Positions 34,401-37,677 of a stretch of 37,677 nucleotides of DNA are shown here, one piece after another. The DNA lies in the IMG/VR virus record IMGVR_UViG_3300006616_000002, positions 1 to 37,677 of that record; one strand, given 5' to 3'. The position numbers were made by a program, and so were the translations under genes. The notes below the pieces were generated by a model that made no database searches, was not told the DNA's origin, and saw only the letters and a list, made by a program, of their open reading frames with translations. Every line of letters starts with the position of its first letter. Position 1 is the stretch's first letter. The DNA is from a virus.

Positions 34401-35418
34401 GAGGACCCATCTCACCGACATTACCTTGGACCCCTTGGAAACCCTGTGCACCCTGTGCACCTTGAGGACCTAGTGGTCCAACGTTACCTTGGACACCTTG
34501 GAACCCCTGTGCACCCTGTGCACCCTGTGGTCCCATCTCACCGACGTTTCCTTGAACACCTTGGAATCCGGTTGCACCCTGTGCACCCTGTGGTCCCATT
34601 TCACCAACGTTACCTTGGACCCCTTGGAATCCAGTCGCGCCTTGGGCACCCTGTGGACCCATCTCACCAACGTTACCTTGGACCCCCTGAAAACCTTGAG
34701 CACCCTGCGCGCCCTGCGGTCCCATCTCACCGACGTTGCCCTGAACACCTTGGAAACCCTGTGCGCCTTGTGCGCCTTGTGGACCCATCTCGCCGACATT
34801 ACCTTGGACCCCCTGAAAACCTTGAGCACCTTGAGCACCCTGTGGTCCCATTTCACCAACGTTACCTTGGACTCCCTGAAAACCTTGAGCGCCCTGAGCA
34901 CCTTGTGGTCCCATCTCGCCTGGGTTACCTTGAACACCTTGGAATCCTTGAGGGCCTGGATTACCTTGTGGACCTAGTCCCCCTTGAGGACCAACCCCAC
35001 CTTGAGAACCTTGTGGACCTTGAGGGCCAGGAGTGGTTCCTGTTGGACCTACAGGACCTTGTACACCCTGTGGACCAATAGGACCCCCACCATTCAATAG
35101 GTTAAGTAGGTCTGCTTCTAATTTGGAGATGTCGCTGTCAAGACCAACAATCTGAGAGTCTTGAAGATTAGTTCGACTTTGTAGTTGAACGATGCTCTGC
35201 GCGTTTGCGATAATTGCATTTATGTCTAGGTCGTCGGTGGCGGTCGCAACGGATGCATCGATATAGGCAGTGATCTCTTCGATTGAGATACCACTGTCCG
35301 CAGTTACGAGACTGTACAGTTCAGCAAAATTATCATTAATCTTTTCACCAGCACTACGGAGGTTGTCACCCGATCCGTCGTTCGCTCCTGCTCCGGTATT
35401 AATGATTTTTCTTGACAT
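31426..35418 (-). CDS. Collagen-like tail fibre (1330 aa)
   Basis: Start ATG at 35416-35418 with AAGGGA 7 bases upstream. Residues 1-110 form a head with [14 protein letters not shown], a motif shared with the 1309-residue fibre. Residues about 110-1217 are some 370 Gly-x-y triplets, a collagen-like triple helix, broken three times by GTTPG. Proline is mostly in the x position (Gly-Pro-Gln), glutamine dominates y, and Lys is rare. The last 110 residues form a globular cap ending [18 protein letters not shown], which resembles the end of the 1309-residue fibre. A trimeric fibre is the expected structure. It is followed by an oxygenase and a glycosyltransferase, and preceded by a near-consensus late box at 35443. 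Confidence 0.9.
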   Translation of the reverse strand: MSRKIINTGAGANDGSGDNLRSAGEKINDNFAELYSLVTADSGISIEEITAYIDASVATATDDLDINAIIANAQSIVQLQSRTNLQDSQIVGLDSDISKLEADLLNLLNGGGPIGPQGVQGPVGPTGTTPGPQGPQGSQGGVGPQGGLGPQGNPGPQGFQGVQGNPGEMGPQGAQGAQGFQGVQGNVGEMGPQGAQGAQGFQGVQGNVGEMGPQGAQGAQGFQGVQGNVGEMGPQGAQGAQGFQGVQGNVGEMGPQGAQGATGFQGVQGNVGEMGPQGAQGATGFQGVQGNVGEMGPQGAQGAQGFQGVQGNVGPLGPQGAQGAQGFQGVQGNVGEMGPQGAQGSTGFQGVQGNVGPLGPQGAQGATGFQGVQGNVGPLGPQGSQGAQGFQGIQGNPGPLGAQGAQGAQGFQGLQGNPGPLGPQGSQGAQGFQGLQGNPGPRGPQGQQGATGNRGATGNVGEVGPQGAQGSQGLQGVQGEIGDKGPQGAQGAQGFQGVTGEVGDKGPQGVTGPMGSQGVTGEVGDKGPQGSTGPTGFQGITGNPGPLGPQGVTGAQGLQGATGERGLQGQPGPAGPQGSTGAQGIQGQTGPEGPSGATGDPGPQGPAGTTPGPQGPTGNTGEPGPQGPAGTTPGPQGPQGNTGEPGPQGPQGRQGATGPDGVQGVQGPQGQQGVTGSIGAQGPQGLQGPQGRQGATGFVGPQGAIGDQGPQGRQGATGVVGPQGTTGDQGPQGFQGSTGPVGPQGVTGDQGPQGRQGATGPIGPQGIQGQQGPQGRQGATGVLGPQGTQGPQGQQGIQGQTGNVGPQGVTGDQGPQGRQGATGPVGPQGGQGQQGPQGRQGATGDVGPQGITGDQGPQGRQGATGPVGPQGITGDQGPQGRQGATGLVGPQGVTGDQGPQGRQGATGPVGPQGTQGQQGPQGRQGATGVVGPQGTTGDQGPQGRQGATGVVGPQGTTGDQGPQGRQGATGVVGPQGVTGDQGPQGRQGATGNVGPQGVQGQQGPQGRQGATGNVGPQGVTGDQGPQGRQGATGNVGPQGVQGQQGPQGRQGATGNVGPQGVQGQQGPQGRQGATGNVGPQGVQGQQGPQGRQGVTGVTGATGAQGQQGPQGRQGATGATGSQGQQGPQGRQGAQGVQGQQGPQGRQGATGVTGATGAQGQQGPQGRQGATGPMGSTGAQGQQGPTGRQGNQGQPGPDGPQGATGVAGVTGQQGPVGGFGNAVLFNTSTSFPSNVNATASSGIKSFRTVDKIFVGDVWWHINTGRVFRSTSNVTGTGNANFTELTNNQGFIDMSGLLNTGTPPNERIEFSSTSIDIYDNSNSLRVKIGKLN
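31840..33480 (-). repeat. 63-bp collagen repeat, type B (7 triplets)
   Basis: About two dozen tandem units code for 21 residues of the form GPQ-GRQ-GAT-Gxx-GPQ-Gxx-GDQ (GDQ often GQQ), with synonymous variation between copies. The last units, at low coordinates, are shorter. Confidence 0.85.
33740..34960 (-). repeat. 63-bp collagen repeat, type A (7 triplets)
   Basis: About twenty tandem units code for 21 residues of the form [21 protein letters not shown], highly regular at first and more diverged toward the C-terminal side (GEV-GDK-GPQ variants). Confidence 0.88.
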
Positions 35419-35442
35419 TTGTCTGTCCCTTTAAAATAGTTT

Positions 35443-35450
35443 TATTTATT
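35443..35450 (-). promoter_or_regulatory. Near-consensus late promoter (AATAAATA)
   Basis: One mismatch from TATAAATA, 25 bases before the collagen-like ATG, overlapping no coding sequence except the flank of the previous stop (35453). Weaker than the exact boxes. Confidence 0.5.
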
Positions 35451-35452
35451 TG

Positions 35453-37677
<2,225 letters not shown>

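Noticed and set aside
31840-34960. 63-bp tandem units as a possible CRISPR array or satellite
   Set aside because: There are no spacers, and units are in frame with synonymous changes and code for collagen triplets.
31786-35081. Long plus-strand reading frames opposite the collagen-like gene (up to 379 codons)
   Set aside because: They are low-complexity antisense shadows of the Gly-x-y triplets (Thr/Leu or His/Pro/Leu repeats), with no ribosome binding site or plausible protein composition.

Overview
This window looks like the late structural (baseplate and tail-fibre) module of a lytic T4-superfamily myovirus, most like the marine T4-like phages of cyanobacteria and other marine bacteria. 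Four things support this. (1) A 487-residue protein (28436-29899) shares several signatures with T4 baseplate wedge gp8, including its C-terminal Gly-Glu-x-x-Tyr-x-Glu-Asn-x-Pro segment. (2) The partial gene at the right edge resembles the C-terminus of baseplate wedge gp6. (3) A giant protein carries a DUF4815-type N-terminus, a family I associate with T4-like cyanophage virions. (4) Five exact copies of the T4-type late promoter box TATAAATA sit just upstream of genes. Every gene I can support is on the minus strand, so transcription runs from right to left. I found no tRNA, rRNA, CRISPR, integrase or insertion sequence, and no gene-free stretch longer than about 120 bases. The host cannot be read from the window.

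Layout in transcription order: gp6-like C-terminus (right edge); a 600-residue virion protein with two Pro-Glu linkers; a 1330-residue collagen-like fibre; a 2-oxoglutarate/Fe(II) oxygenase; a family 2-like glycosyltransferase; the gp8-like protein; then a tightly coupled run (DUF4815 giant, small coiled-coil protein, 1309-residue fibre of seven repeated modules, 98-residue protein, 647-residue fibre); a tail assembly chaperone; a 1614-residue protein built of hundreds of Tyr/Arg-rich tetrapeptides; a coiled-coil protein; a second glycosyltransferase; a second oxygenase; three smaller tail-fibre-type proteins; a 1836-residue coiled-coil fibre; and a related giant gene that runs off the left edge and is easy to miss because it has no stop codon in the window.

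The most interesting pattern is that two sequence-unrelated, extremely repetitive fibre genes (collagen-like, and Tyr/Arg tetrad) are each followed by one glycosyltransferase and one 2-oxoglutarate oxygenase. I infer two parallel cassettes of fibre plus modification enzymes, in which the fibre is hydroxylated and/or glycosylated. The order of the two enzymes is reversed between cassettes and the enzymes are of different subfamilies, so this is not a simple duplication. A second notable signal is the late promoter at 9580-9587. It lies inside a long inverted repeat whose downstream arm contains the ribosome binding site of the next gene. Read-through RNA would fold and hide that site, while RNA started at the late promoter would not.

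Functional calls rest on motif recognition by eye. No database search was run.
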